The notes: generated from the letters alone by a model not told the origin. DNA of 64,000 nucleotides from Hymenobacter cellulosivorans (GCF_022919135.1 NZ_CP095049.1:5651001-5715000); one strand, 5' to 3'; counted from the stretch's first letter, positions 7,974 to 16,729 are shown. Numbers and translations are program-made.

Positions 7974-8194
7974 GAGGTCTGTTCCTATTCTGATGCAGGT
8001 TTAACTCAGTGGAATTCGTGCCCGGCCATGATTGATGGGAATAATATACCTGCTTGGCTGCACCCACAGCGGGCCAGGCTTTCCCCAGCAAGTATCTGGA
8101 GCCTCTCCCGAACGTTTTTTTTGTGGGCTCGCCGTCCCCTATTGCGGCGGGGTAATTTATGCGCATCTTGTGGCCTAACTCAACTTACCCCACT

Positions 8195-8686
8195 ATGCAG
8201 CAGGATTACCTTGATCAAGATTACGCGGATGAACGCGTGGAGAATCCGTCGGCCTTTGCCGATCTATTAGAATCGCCGCTGGCCCTGACCCCGGCCACTA
8301 CGGGGCAGCGCTTTGCCAACTACCTGGTAGACGCCATTTGCTTTTATGCCTGCAGCTTTGGCGTGGGGCTGCTACTGGGCGTAGTAGCCCTGCTCATCGA
8401 CAGCCAGGCATTGCTGGACAGCCTGCAAGGGCCCTTGTCCACGGTCCTGGGCTTCCTGGTAATGCTCACCTACTATTTCATCATGGAGGCTACCACCGGC
8501 CGCACCATGGGCAAGCTCGTGACCCGGACCCGGGTAGTAATGGAGGACGGCTCTAAGCCCACCACCAATGCCATTGCCAAACGCAGCCTAAGCCGGCTTA
8601 TTCCCTTCGAGGCCTTTACCTTTTTCGGCGATGGTCCCGGCCTGCACGACCGGCTTTCGAAGACCCGGGTGGTGAAAATGAACTAA
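8195..8686 (+). CDS. RDD family membrane protein
   Basis: 163 aa from ATG 8195; an ATG at 8159 would add 12 residues. After an acidic N-terminus the RDD domain begins: TTGQRFANYLVDAICFY with the R and D of the family name, two hydrophobic helices (about 40-68 and 80-98), then TTGRTMGKLVTRTRVV and a C-terminal segment KRSLSRLIPFEAFTFFGD. RDD proteins are small integral inner-membrane proteins; a few have been linked to ion transport but most have no assigned role. It is a single gene closed by a terminator. A second, longer RDD protein lies at 19061-19786. Confidence 0.85.
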   Translation: MQQDYLDQDYADERVENPSAFADLLESPLALTPATTGQRFANYLVDAICFYACSFGVGLLLGVVALLIDSQALLDSLQGPLSTVLGFLVMLTYYFIMEATTGRTMGKLVTRTRVVMEDGSKPTTNAIAKRSLSRLIPFEAFTFFGDGPGLHDRLSKTRVVKMN

Positions 8687-8706
8687 GTCTAGCTTTTATT
8701 TTTTGC

Positions 8707-8740
8707 AAAAAGCCGGTCAGGTGTCCCTGGCCGGCTTTTC
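8707..8740. terminator. Terminator between convergent genes
   Basis: AAAAAGCCGGTCAGG pairs with CCTGGCCGGCTTTT around TGTC, with T tracts on both strands; it closes the RDD gene and possibly the convergent barrel gene ending at 8798. Confidence 0.8.
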
Positions 8741-8797
8741 TATGGGTGATTAGCCTTGAGCTTACGCCTACTCCTACCTACCCGGCAGGAGCCAGCA

Positions 8798-9796
8798 TTA
8801 GTACGCAGTGGGACGCTCGGTTCGGGGGCGGGGCTGAGAACGGGGAGTTGGGATGCGGCGCCCGGGGGCCGGAGCGCCTGGGCCGGGCACGTATACGGGC
8901 CGCGCCCGGTTGTAGGAATCAACCAAGGACAGAATCGAGAAGATCTGGATAACCCGGCGCACTTTCGGGTCGCGGTAGAGCGAGTCGAGATAGGCCTGGG
9001 TGGGCTCTACCGGCGGAGCTGGCGGGTAGTGGCGTACCCGGGCGGGGCGGCGTTCGGGCGCGGGCCCCGCCGACTTTTTCGAGCCAAACAGAAAGCGCAC
9101 CTGCAGCTGTAGCACCCCGTTGTGAAAGTTGTTGCTGGCCGTTGGGGCAAGGCTGCCGGCGCCGTAGCCGGAGCGGTACACGCGGGTGAAGTCGCCGCTG
9201 TAGCGTAGTTCCGCACCCAGGCCATTGCTAAGCTGGTAGCCCAGGCCGGCCACATAGCCCGCCGCTACCGGCACCAGAGCGCGGTGGTCGGTAGTAAGCG
9301 TTTCCTCGTGGCCGCTGCCCGCCTCGCCCGTGGGCCGCACCGATTCACGCTTATGCAGGGCCAGGCTCAGCTGGGGGCCTACTTCGGCAAACAGGCCCTG
9401 GCCATTACTGCCCGGCCCGAAGGTATACAGCACCGGCACGTCGAGATACGCCAACGAAGCCCGATACGTACTGCTGCCGGCCGTTAGGGCAGGGTTCTGA
9501 TACGTGTGGCGGTAGCCGGCCTGGTAGGCCCCCTTTTGAGAGTAGAGCACCTCCAGCTGGATTCCGCTGCCGGCCGATAGTGGGTAGCCCAGCACGGCTC
9601 CAGTGGATATGCCCGGCTGCCAGCCCGTTTGCCGGCCAATGGCACCGCCCGTGTACGTGGCCAGATTGAGCCCCGTCTTCAGGCCTACGTGCAAGCCTTC
9701 CTGAGCGCGGGCCTGACTGGAAAGGCCTAGTAAAAAAGCAAGACCGAGCAGGGCGGCGCAGGGCCGAAAAGAGCGAGTTGAACGCAGGTTTTTCAT
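8798..9796 (-). CDS. PorT-like outer-membrane beta-barrel protein
   Basis: 332 aa from ATG 9796 (MKNLRSTRSF); an upstream in-frame start is less likely because the signal peptide begins here. Cleavage is expected after SQARA near residue 31. The mature start EGLHVGLKTGLNLATYTGG and alternating strands such as GIQLEVLYSQKGAYQ, LAYLDVPVLYTF and GLFAEVGPQLSLAL are typical of the eight-stranded PorT/OmpX-like outer-membrane family of Bacteroidota. The barrel appears to end near residue 240 at LQLQVRFLFG; after it comes an unusual proline/arginine-rich tail of about 90 residues (APERRPARVRHYPP and GPGAPAPGRRIPTPRS), which may be a periplasmic extension. Role unknown. Confidence 0.8.
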   Translation of the reverse strand: MKNLRSTRSFRPCAALLGLAFLLGLSSQARAQEGLHVGLKTGLNLATYTGGAIGRQTGWQPGISTGAVLGYPLSAGSGIQLEVLYSQKGAYQAGYRHTYQNPALTAGSSTYRASLAYLDVPVLYTFGPGSNGQGLFAEVGPQLSLALHKRESVRPTGEAGSGHEETLTTDHRALVPVAAGYVAGLGYQLSNGLGAELRYSGDFTRVYRSGYGAGSLAPTASNNFHNGVLQLQVRFLFGSKKSAGPAPERRPARVRHYPPAPPVEPTQAYLDSLYRDPKVRRVIQIFSILSLVDSYNRARPVYVPGPGAPAPGRRIPTPRSQPRPRTERPTAY

Positions 9797-9862
9797 GGAA
9801 ATCAACGGTAGAGAATTCAGAATAGAGAAGCAGGCGGGCAAAGGCTGGCAAGTGGCGGCAGC

Positions 9863-10624
9863 TTACGGCAGCACAAAAGAGCGTACCGCTGAAGGGGTCG
9901 GATTGAGGTTGCTGACAAGTTGGGCCCTGCCGTTGGCCGGGTCGGCATAGGTCACTTCCCGGCCGGGTGCCCCGTACACGACCAGGTACACCATGTCGCC
10001 GCTCTTAAAGCCTCTTTTAAGCAGGTCAGCATAGTGAAACCAGAACTGGGTGGGGTTTTGGTTGCTATAGACCAGGGACGTAAACTGATAGTTGGTGCTG
10101 CTTACCCCGGCAGTAGCGCCCATGTAGATCCGGAAGCCGTAATCGTCGGGGTACACAGCCGAGTTATGGTTGACGCCGACCGTATAGGCCTGGGAATTAG
10201 ACAAAGGACCATCGCCGCCGAGCGAAAAGCTGGTGACCACCGTGGAAGCCAGCTGGCCTAGCGTTGCCGTCCGGGCCAGGGTCCGATGCTGCTCGTTCAG
10301 CACCAGGCTTGCTTCCTGTATGGTTCCCAGGTCGTTCCGCTTGTAGACAATCTTATAGGTGCCCCAAGGAAGGTTCTTCAACTGGAAGCTGCCGTCGGCA
10401 CCGGTAACTGTGCTGACAGAGGTTGAACTACCTTCCAGCGTCACCGTTATGCCCGCTTTATTGGCCACGGGCTGCCCTACCTCATCCTGGACGGTAACCA
10501 TCCCGGAAATGGCCCCTACCGCAGCTGGAGCCGGATCAGAATCCTTGGTGCTAGCGTCGCAGCTGGTCAGTAAGGCCCCCATCGCCAGGGCAAGAACTAC
10601 TGCGGGACGGAAAGCCCGGAGCAT
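9863..10624 (-). CDS. Lipoprotein with carboxypeptidase-regulatory-like domain
   Basis: 253 aa from ATG 10624 (MLRAFRPAVV). A lipoprotein signal ends in the lipobox LLTSC near residue 22. A carboxypeptidase-regulatory-like Ig fold follows (ISGMVTVQDEVGQPVANKAG to NLPWGTYKIVYKRNDLG, about 36-110), as found in many Bacteroidota surface proteins. The remaining 140 residues are beta-rich with no family I recognise. It is probably an outer-membrane-anchored lipoprotein of unknown role. It lies 66 nt upstream of the barrel gene on the same strand, so the two may form an operon. Confidence 0.75.
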   Translation of the reverse strand: MLRAFRPAVVLALAMGALLTSCDASTKDSDPAPAAVGAISGMVTVQDEVGQPVANKAGITVTLEGSSTSVSTVTGADGSFQLKNLPWGTYKIVYKRNDLGTIQEASLVLNEQHRTLARTATLGQLASTVVTSFSLGGDGPLSNSQAYTVGVNHNSAVYPDDYGFRIYMGATAGVSSTNYQFTSLVYSNQNPTQFWFHYADLLKRGFKSGDMVYLVVYGAPGREVTYADPANGRAQLVSNLNPTPSAVRSFVLP

Positions 10625-10730
10625 GAAATAGAACAAAAAACGAGCATGGGTAAAGGAGCGAAGCAGAGCCATGGGAATTATGCGTAGTTGTCTGGTTAGT
10701 AAATAATAGCAGAAGCAAAGGCTGCGGGCT

Positions 10731-12107
10731 TTATTGCACCCACACAGTCTGCCGAAGGGTAGCGGCCCCGGCCCCGACCTGCAACAGGTAGAGCCCGGCA
10801 GGTTGGCTGGTCAGGTGCAGCTGCTGGCGGTTCGGGGATGCGGCCGGCCAGGTCGTGTGGTATACTTCCCGGCCCAGTTGGTCGAATACCCGGATGGGTG
10901 CTCCGGCTGCGCCCCCCGCTATTTCCAGCGTGAAGTGCCCATCGGGACTGGGATTGGGATAGGCCTGCAGGCGAGCGGCCAGGGTTGTCTGGGCACTGCG
11001 CGTGGGCAGCACTGGGCTAGCAAGCTTGCGGACTCCGTTGCTGCGGCCCGTCGTGAAATTGTAGGAAGAGGACCAGATGGCCAGTGGACCAGCCGCGGTC
11101 AGCAGCTGATGGTTGTCGGTGCTTTCCAGGGCCGTCCAGGTAGCGCCGGCGTCGCGGCTGTAGGAGGAGCCAGCATCGGCCGGTATGCCGGGCACCGGCA
11201 GGTTTTCGCCCACCGAAAGGTAGTTCCCGGTTCCGGGCACCAGCACCAGATTGCTGCCGTGCAGGGGCCCGGCAAAAGGCACCGCCTGCCACGTTGCCCC
11301 GCCATCGGTAGTCCGATACAGCGGCGCGTTGTCGGTGAAACCGTCGGTACGGGAAAACAGCGCCAGCCCGTGCTGCGCATCCGCAAAAGCCAGGGCCCGG
11401 GGTCCGTTGGGGGTAAAGGCGGCGGCCGGCAACTCGCTGACGCTCCAGCTCAGGCCCCGGTCGGCGGAATGAAACACCCGGGAGGCAGTGGTGGCTACCC
11501 AGATGTGGTTGCCTACTATTGCCGGGCGACTCACGGAAGTGAGGTACTCCTGGTCGGTGAGCAAAGGCAGATTCTGGTTGGCCGTCCAGGTAGTGCCGCC
11601 GTCGGTGGTGGTGAAGAGCACCAGCCGGTCCCCGTTGTCGGCGTCGCCCAGGCAGAGGCCGTGACTGGCATCAAAGAAGCCCAGGTAATTCAGGCTGCGG
11701 TCGGCAGTGGGGCTGGTCAGCGTGAGCATTGGCTGCCAGCTTGTGCCGCCGTCGGTGGTGTGCAGGATCTGGCTGCGGGTCGAGCCGATAGTCGTTATCC
11801 AGGCGCTGGCCGCGCTTTGGGCCGTCAACGAGGTTATAACCTCATCGGGGGCCAGGCTGGGTACCGTACTGGTTTGCCAGCTGTTTCCGCCGGTGGTGCG
11901 GGCTACTTCCTGGGTACCAACACCCTGGGGCGTGAACATGCCGCTCGGGTTGCTGCCCACGGCCCAGGCCGCCGAGGCGTCTACGGCCTGGAGCGAGGCC
12001 GGATAATACGTATCGGCACTAAAGGCAACGGACTGGCTTACCCATTGGGCATGGCTGGTGGAAAGGCCTAACAAACTGGTAAGCAGAAATAGTAATGGCT
12101 TTTTCAT
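10731..12107 (-). CDS. T9SS-secreted beta-propeller protein (YCF48/BNR-like repeats)
   Basis: 458 aa from ATG 12107 (MKKPLLFLLTSLLGLSTSHA, signal peptide). The body is made of repeats with BNR-like signatures such as HTTDGGTSWQPM, TTDGGTTWTANQ, RTTDGGATWQAV and SRDAGATWTAL, indicating a beta-propeller of the photosystem assembly YCF48/sialidase type. The C-terminal about 80 residues are a type A T9SS sorting domain (LQAYPNPSPDGHFTLEI ... GLYLLQVGAGAATLRQTVWV), so the protein is exported across the outer membrane and may be surface-attached. No catalytic sialidase residues are evident. It is divergent from the sensor kinase gene, with a 16-bp palindrome in the shared promoter region. Confidence 0.85.
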   Translation of the reverse strand: MKKPLLFLLTSLLGLSTSHAQWVSQSVAFSADTYYPASLQAVDASAAWAVGSNPSGMFTPQGVGTQEVARTTGGNSWQTSTVPSLAPDEVITSLTAQSAASAWITTIGSTRSQILHTTDGGTSWQPMLTLTSPTADRSLNYLGFFDASHGLCLGDADNGDRLVLFTTTDGGTTWTANQNLPLLTDQEYLTSVSRPAIVGNHIWVATTASRVFHSADRGLSWSVSELPAAAFTPNGPRALAFADAQHGLALFSRTDGFTDNAPLYRTTDGGATWQAVPFAGPLHGSNLVLVPGTGNYLSVGENLPVPGIPADAGSSYSRDAGATWTALESTDNHQLLTAAGPLAIWSSSYNFTTGRSNGVRKLASPVLPTRSAQTTLAARLQAYPNPSPDGHFTLEIAGGAAGAPIRVFDQLGREVYHTTWPAASPNRQQLHLTSQPAGLYLLQVGAGAATLRQTVWVQ

Positions 12108-12201
12108 AAGGGCGAACCGGAAAAGAAATAGGGTGAGGAACTGATGCAAAGGTCACGGCCCGGGCCTGGTCCTGAAATCGCCGGAAAGCAGGATTTTGCT
12201 C

Positions 12202-12217
12202 TACTGGAAAACCAGTA
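12202..12217. promoter_or_regulatory. Palindrome TACTGGAAAACCAGTA upstream of the kinase gene
   Basis: A perfect 16-bp palindrome, 53 bp before the kinase ATG and 94 bp from the divergent T9SS gene. The same sequence occurs, inverted, at 15770-15785; including one flanking base on one side, 17 bp are identical, followed by TTTC one base further on in both. A good candidate operator for the adjacent NarL/LuxR-type response regulator. Confidence 0.6.
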
Positions 12218-12270
12218 ATTTCATTTCGGGCCAAGGTTTTTCGCCAAATAGCCCCCAAGTTTGCTGCTGC

Positions 12271-14331
12271 ATGGCTTCGCTGTTTTCCCCTCTCTGCGCG
12301 CAAAAACGAACCCGCAGCCGCCTGGCGCAGGTCCTGCTGCTAGGGCTGCTGAGCATGCTAACTCGGCCAGTGGTAGCCGCCCCGGCCCCGCTGCCCTCCG
12401 ACAGCCTGCGGCGCGCCCTACGCACGGCCCCTACCGACACCGACCGGATCAAAACCACGCTGCGCCTGTCGGCCGCCCTGGTTGCCACCGACACGGCCCA
12501 GGCCAGCCAGTATGCCCGCCAGGCCCTGGCCCTCAGCCGCCGCGTCGGCTATGACTATGGCGTGGCCTACGGCTGGCTGCAACTGTGCACCCTGGCCATC
12601 ATCCGCCACGACAATGCGGCAGCCGCCTACTACGGGCAGCAGGCCCAGACTGTAGCCGACGCCCTGCAACGGCGCGCCCCGGAGGCCTCGCGCCTGCGCC
12701 GGCTGCGGGCCTCCATTGCCAACAACCGCGGCAACGTGGCCGACCACCTGGGCCAGTACGAAGCCTCCACCCGCTACTACTTACAGGCCGCCAATCTGCT
12801 CACCCAGCTGGGCGACTCCCGCACCCTGCTCACGGTGTACTGCAACCTGGGCAACAGCTTTCAGGTGCTGGGGCAGCCCGCCCAGGCCGTGCGCTACTGG
12901 CGCCAGGCCGTAACCCTGGGTGCCGGCCCCCCTCCCGCGGCCGAGCTGCTGCCCGTGTATTTGCAGCTGGCCAGCTGGCACCTGAGTCAGGGCCGCCCCG
13001 ACAGCGCCGGACTGACGTTGCAGGCCGCCCGGCCCCTGGCCCAACCCGGCAGCCTCTACACCGGCGAATACTACGGCACCCTGGCTCAGTACCACCTGGC
13101 CGGCAAGCGGCGGCCCGAGGCGCGGCAGGCGTTTGCCCAGGCCATGCCGTACCTAACCCAGAAAGGTGCCCTGGGCTACCAGGCCAAGGTATTGCTAGGC
13201 CTGGGCCAGCTCGATGCGCAGGCCGGCAACTGGGCTCAAGCCCGGGCTCAGCTACAGCGCAGCCTGGTGTTGAGCGAGCAGCTAGCCGACCCGCAACAGA
13301 TGCTCGAAAACCTGGATGTGCTGGCGCGCGTGGAGGAAGCCGCAGGCCAGTGGCAGTCGGCCCTGCGCTACTTCCAGCGCGGCCAGCGCCTGCGCGACAC
13401 GCTGGCCGGCACCACCGTGCGGGAGCAAATCAACCAGCTCGAAACCCGCTACCGTACCCGCCAGCAGACCCAGCAGCTACGGGTTGCCCGCCAGCTGCAG
13501 GCCGCTCAGCAAGAAGCCCTGGACCGCCAGCGCCAACTCAACACTATCTACCTGGTATTGCTGGGCGTGCTGACTGCGGGGGTGGGCCTGGGGCTGGCCC
13601 TGCTGCGCTACCGCCAGCGCCTGGCCCGCCGGACCCGGGAGCAGCAGCAGGCCTTACTCACCACCCGGGCCATGCTGCAGGGCCAGGACGAGGAGCGCCG
13701 CCGTGTGGCCCGCGACCTGCACGACGGACTGGGCGGCATGCTGTCGGCCGTGAAGCTCTATTTGAGCTCTATACGAACCCGGGGCGGGCTGCCCAGTGAG
13801 TCAGCTCCCCTGTTCGACCAGTCCATTGACCACCTCGACAGTTCGATTGCCGAGCTGCGCCGGGTGGCCCGCAACCTGATGCCCGAGGCTCTACTCTCCT
13901 TTGGGCTGGCGCCGGCCCTGCACGACCTGTGCCAGGCCGTGCAGCAGGCCGGCTCCGTACCGGTGCAGCTTACCACCCACGGCCTAACGCCCCGGCTGGC
14001 CCCGGCCACCGAAGTAGAACTCTACCGCATTGTGCAGGAGCTGCTCACCAACGCCCTGCGTTACGCCCGCGCCAGTCAAATTCTGGTGCAGCTCATGCGC
14101 CACGACGACGAGCTGCATTTGGTGGTGGAAGACGACGGCCAGGGCTTTGATATGCATACTAACAAGCTCGGCGTAGGCTTGCGCAGCGTGCAGGCGCGGG
14201 CCCACTACCTGGGCGGCACGCTGCAAGTACAGTCGGAGCCGGGCCAGGGTACTTCCGTTAGCCTGGAGCTGCGTCTGCCTGCTTCCGCCGCCACACCAGC
14301 AGCTTCTTTTCCTACCAATCATTTAGCCTAG
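12271..14331 (+). CDS. Sensor histidine kinase with TPR sensor region (NarL/DesK type)
   Basis: 686 aa from ATG 12271. An N-terminal signal-like helix (about 18-37) is followed by a periplasmic region of tetratricopeptide-like repeats (about 55-385, for example YCNLGNSFQVLGQPAQAVRY). Next come a coiled coil and a membrane helix (IYLVLLGVLTAGVGLGLALL, about 426-445). The cytoplasmic HisKA_3 box RRRVARDLHDGLGGMLSAV holds the phosphoacceptor H484. The HATPase domain shows ELLTNALRYA (N box), VEDDGQGFD (G1) and GVGLRSVQARAHYLGG (G2). It would autophosphorylate on an unknown cue and pass phosphate to the regulator 3 nt downstream. TPR-periplasmic kinases of this shape are common in Bacteroidota; the ligand is unknown. 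Confidence 0.9.
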   Translation: MASLFSPLCAQKRTRSRLAQVLLLGLLSMLTRPVVAAPAPLPSDSLRRALRTAPTDTDRIKTTLRLSAALVATDTAQASQYARQALALSRRVGYDYGVAYGWLQLCTLAIIRHDNAAAAYYGQQAQTVADALQRRAPEASRLRRLRASIANNRGNVADHLGQYEASTRYYLQAANLLTQLGDSRTLLTVYCNLGNSFQVLGQPAQAVRYWRQAVTLGAGPPPAAELLPVYLQLASWHLSQGRPDSAGLTLQAARPLAQPGSLYTGEYYGTLAQYHLAGKRRPEARQAFAQAMPYLTQKGALGYQAKVLLGLGQLDAQAGNWAQARAQLQRSLVLSEQLADPQQMLENLDVLARVEEAAGQWQSALRYFQRGQRLRDTLAGTTVREQINQLETRYRTRQQTQQLRVARQLQAAQQEALDRQRQLNTIYLVLLGVLTAGVGLGLALLRYRQRLARRTREQQQALLTTRAMLQGQDEERRRVARDLHDGLGGMLSAVKLYLSSIRTRGGLPSESAPLFDQSIDHLDSSIAELRRVARNLMPEALLSFGLAPALHDLCQAVQQAGSVPVQLTTHGLTPRLAPATEVELYRIVQELLTNALRYARASQILVQLMRHDDELHLVVEDDGQGFDMHTNKLGVGLRSVQARAHYLGGTLQVQSEPGQGTSVSLELRLPASAATPAASFPTNHLA

Positions 14332-14334
14332 CCT

Positions 14335-14961
14335 ATGACTCCGATTCGGGTAGTACTCGTGGATGACCACCGCATGCTGCTGGCCGGCCTGCAAATGCTG
14401 CTGCAGGCTCTGGACTTTATTTCGGTAGTAGGCACGGCTACCTCTGCGGCCGAGGCCTACGCCGTGGTGGCCGAGCACCGCCCCGACGTGGTACTGCTCG
14501 ACATCAACCTGCCCGACCAGAGCGGCGTGGACGTCTGTCGGCAGCTCACTGAAGCTCAGCCGGGCCTGAAGATACTGGCCCTGACCACGCTGCAGGAGAA
14601 AAGCTACGTAACGCGGATGATGCAGGAAGGCGCGGCGGGCTACGTACTCAAAAACGCGTCGCCCGAAGAGCTGGCTGAAGCCATTACCCGGGTGCACGCC
14701 GGTAAAAAGTACTTCAGCGACGAAATCCAGGAGCTGCTGCTGCAGCCTGAGCCGGCCGCAGCGGTGCGGCCCCTGCTCACGCGCCGGGAGCGGGAAGTTT
14801 TGACCCTGATAGCCCAGGGCCTGACCAGCCAGGAAATGGCCCAGCAGCTGTTCGTCAGTGCCCTGACCATTGAAACGCACCGCCGCAACCTGCTCACCAA
14901 GTTCGGGGTGCACAACACGGCCATGCTGATCCGGCTGGCTGCCGAGTATCAGTTGCTTTAG
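14335..14961 (+). CDS. LuxR/NarL-family response regulator
   Basis: 208 aa, starting 3 nt after the kinase stop and so translated from the same transcript. The receiver domain (1-120) has the acidic pair D10/D11 (VLVDDHRM), phosphoacceptor D56 (VVLLDINLPDQSG), T84-type switch residue (LALTTL) and K105-type lysine (YVLKNASPEE). The C-terminal LuxR helix-turn-helix (about 147-203) reads LTRREREVLTLIAQGLTSQE and TIETHRRNLLTKFGV. It is the DNA-binding partner of the kinase. The twin palindromes at 12202 and 15770 are its most likely local targets, which would mean autoregulation plus control of the gene ending at 14983. Confidence 0.93.
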   Translation: MTPIRVVLVDDHRMLLAGLQMLLQALDFISVVGTATSAAEAYAVVAEHRPDVVLLDINLPDQSGVDVCRQLTEAQPGLKILALTTLQEKSYVTRMMQEGAAGYVLKNASPEELAEAITRVHAGKKYFSDEIQELLLQPEPAAAVRPLLTRREREVLTLIAQGLTSQEMAQQLFVSALTIETHRRNLLTKFGVHNTAMLIRLAAEYQLL

Positions 14962-14982
14962 TGCCGGTTGACCGCCAGGGCC

Positions 14983-15644
14983 TCAGCGGCGACGCTGGTT
15001 GTACTGCTGAATAAGATGCTCTAAATCGACAAACCGGTGGCCCGGCGACCCGGCCGCCACCTTGGCGGCCAGTTCTTTGTCGTCGGCCAGAAGCACGCTG
15101 ACCTGGCTGGCGAAGTTTTCGGGAGTTATCAGGCGGGGTACGCCCGCGCCGCGCCGCAGATACCACGACGCCACGGTTGTGCCGGGCGTGCTGGTAGCCG
15201 GGGAACCAAGCACCGGAGCCGAGCCCAGATAAGTAGTTACCAATGGGGGCTCAGTCATCTGCATCAGAAACAGCTCCACGGTTCCGGCTTGCCGCCGGGC
15301 GGCCAGCCGGGGCAGGTCGCCCTTGTCGGCCGGGGGCAGTACTTCCGAGTACTGGCCCTGCACCCGCATGCACTTCACTTTGTTGGTGGCCACCAGCTTG
15401 GGCTTTACTTTGGACCGGGCTTCGGGGCTTCCACGTAGTACGGCACCAGTACTTCTCCCCCGGTTGTGGTGGCCGGCAGGTAGGCCTGCAAGCGGCTGCC
15501 ATCCCGCAACACGAGCGTGCCCCAGGCATAGTTCTGGTTCAGAAAGCCCCGCACCACGCGCGTCGTGTCGCCGGCTGGCCAGGTGGCCGGGGCCGGCTGG
15601 TAGAGTAGCTGGACACCCGCAACTAAAAGAGTAGAAAGTAGCAT
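14983..15644 (-). pseudogene. Hypothetical exported protein split by a one-base frameshift
   Basis: Two adjacent frames form one protein. The first (15644 to about 15405) has a signal-like start (MLLSTLLVAGVQLLYQPAPA), then VLRDGSRLQAYLP and GEVLVPYYVEAPKPGPK, and stops at TAA. Moving one base back at the CCAAAG just before that stop reads on as VKPKLVATNKVKCMRVQGQY and continues to NQRRR at 14983, about 220 aa in total. Loss of one A from an original AAAA run would explain it. The change may be a real mutation, a sequencing error or, less likely, programmed slippage. No family is recognised. The palindrome at 15770-15785, 125 bp upstream, ties it to the neighbouring two-component system. Convergent with the regulator gene, 21 nt apart. 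Confidence 0.6.
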
Positions 15645-15769
15645 ACGTTCCCTTGCCCCACGGTCCGGCTAGTGTTTACCGGCGCCGGCCAAAAAGGTGC
15701 TGCAACTTAGCCGATAAACCCTTTCGGCGGCTACTGTGCAGGAGCAAATCCCGCATTTTGCACCGAAAA

Positions 15770-15785
15770 TACTGGTTTTCCAGTA
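15770..15785. promoter_or_regulatory. Palindrome TACTGGTTTTCCAGTA, second operator candidate
   Basis: Reverse complement of the palindrome at 12202-12217. Read on the minus strand it is again preceded by C and followed at one base by TTTC, and it points toward the gene starting at 15644, as the first site points toward the kinase gene. Two exact 16-bp copies around one two-component system are unlikely by chance. Confidence 0.6.
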
Positions 15786-15858
15786 GGAACCACCGCCCGC
15801 TGCCGCCGTTGACTACCCGGGTAGCGCCCGAGCCGGAGCAGTCGGGCACCTAAGGAAT

Positions 15859-15888
15859 ATCCGGGAACGTTCCCGGATGTTTTTTTGG
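15859..15888 (+). terminator. Palindromic terminator with T8 tract
   Basis: ATCCGGGAACGTTCCCGGAT (15859-15878) is a perfect 20-bp palindrome followed after G by eight T. It has no evident gene upstream on the plus strand; the region 15645-15858 contains only a weak reading frame. It could end a short untranslated RNA or be a relic. Confidence 0.6.
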
Positions 15889-15997
15889 CCCCGCACTGGT
15901 AAACCCTCCCCAAACCGACTTTTATTTGGCTAAACTTCCGGCGGAAAATCAGCTTTTGCCCTCGGTTTTGTCTTTGTAATCCCTAAGCTCTCCACCC

Positions 15998-16729
15998 ATG
16001 AAATCTGTCCTCATCACCGGCGCCAACCGCGGCCTGGGCCTCGAACTTACCCGGCAGTACCTGGAGCGCGGCGACCAGGTGTTTGCCGCCACCCGCCAGC
16101 CCGAAGGCGCCACCGACCTGCTGGCCCTGGGCCAGCAATTTGCCGGCAAACTTGTGGTCCTGCCCCTGGACGTGACCCGGGCCGAGTCGTTGACTACGGC
16201 CTACGAGCAGGTGGCCGCCGCCACCGACCACCTCGATATTCTGATCAACAACGCCGGAATTCTGCCGGGCCACCCCGGCTCGGGCATCGAAGACGACTCC
16301 GAAAATCAGAAGCTGGGCCAGCTGCGCTACGACGACGCCATGCAGGTATTCGCCACCAACGCCGTAGGGCCTCTGCTCGTGACCCAGCAGTTTTTGCCCC
16401 TGCTCAAGGCCGGAAATAAAAGCCGGGTAGTGAGCCTGTCGTCGGGCCTGGGCTCTTTGGAGCTGAAGGCCTCGGGCAGCCACTACCACTACAGCGCCAG
16501 CAAGGCGGCGATGAACATGTATATGCGCACCCTGGCGGCCGAAGCAGGCCACTACGGCATCATTTCCATCATGGTCGACCCGGGCTGGATGCGCACCGAC
16601 ATGGGCGGTACCGGCGCGGCCCTGCCCGCTGCCGACTCGGCCCGGGGCATCATCCGCCTCACCGACCAGCTTCACGCCGAGGAAAACGGCAGCTTCGTAA
16701 CCTGGCAGGGCAAGCCGGTAGCCTGGTAA
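15998..16729 (+). CDS. Short-chain dehydrogenase/reductase (SDR), C-factor-like
   Basis: 243 aa classical-size SDR. The NAD(P)-binding glycine motif TGANRGLG is at residues 7-14, with R12 favouring NADPH. Other family features are the NAG-type stabilising motif ILINNAGILPG (about 81-91), the catalytic Ser in SLSSGLG (about 147-153), and the active-site YSASKAAMNMY (about 167-177) with Tyr and Lys. The later DPGWMRTDMGG motif matches the subgroup related to the cell-cell signalling protein CsgA/C-factor and sniffer-like carbonyl reductases. Substrate unknown. It is a single gene closed by a terminator; no promoter box is obvious. Confidence 0.9.
   Translation: MKSVLITGANRGLGLELTRQYLERGDQVFAATRQPEGATDLLALGQQFAGKLVVLPLDVTRAESLTTAYEQVAAATDHLDILINNAGILPGHPGSGIEDDSENQKLGQLRYDDAMQVFATNAVGPLLVTQQFLPLLKAGNKSRVVSLSSGLGSLELKASGSHYHYSASKAAMNMYMRTLAAEAGHYGIISIMVDPGWMRTDMGGTGAALPAADSARGIIRLTDQLHAEENGSFVTWQGKPVAW

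Noticed and set aside
10734..12071. 445-codon plus-strand open frame over the T9SS propeller gene
   Set aside because: Antisense shadow: Gly/Arg/Gln-rich, no domain, while the minus frame has a signal peptide, repeats and a sorting domain.
15653..15853. 66-codon plus-strand frame between the frameshifted gene and the SDR gene
   Set aside because: Arg/Pro-rich, runs through the regulatory palindrome, no supporting motif.
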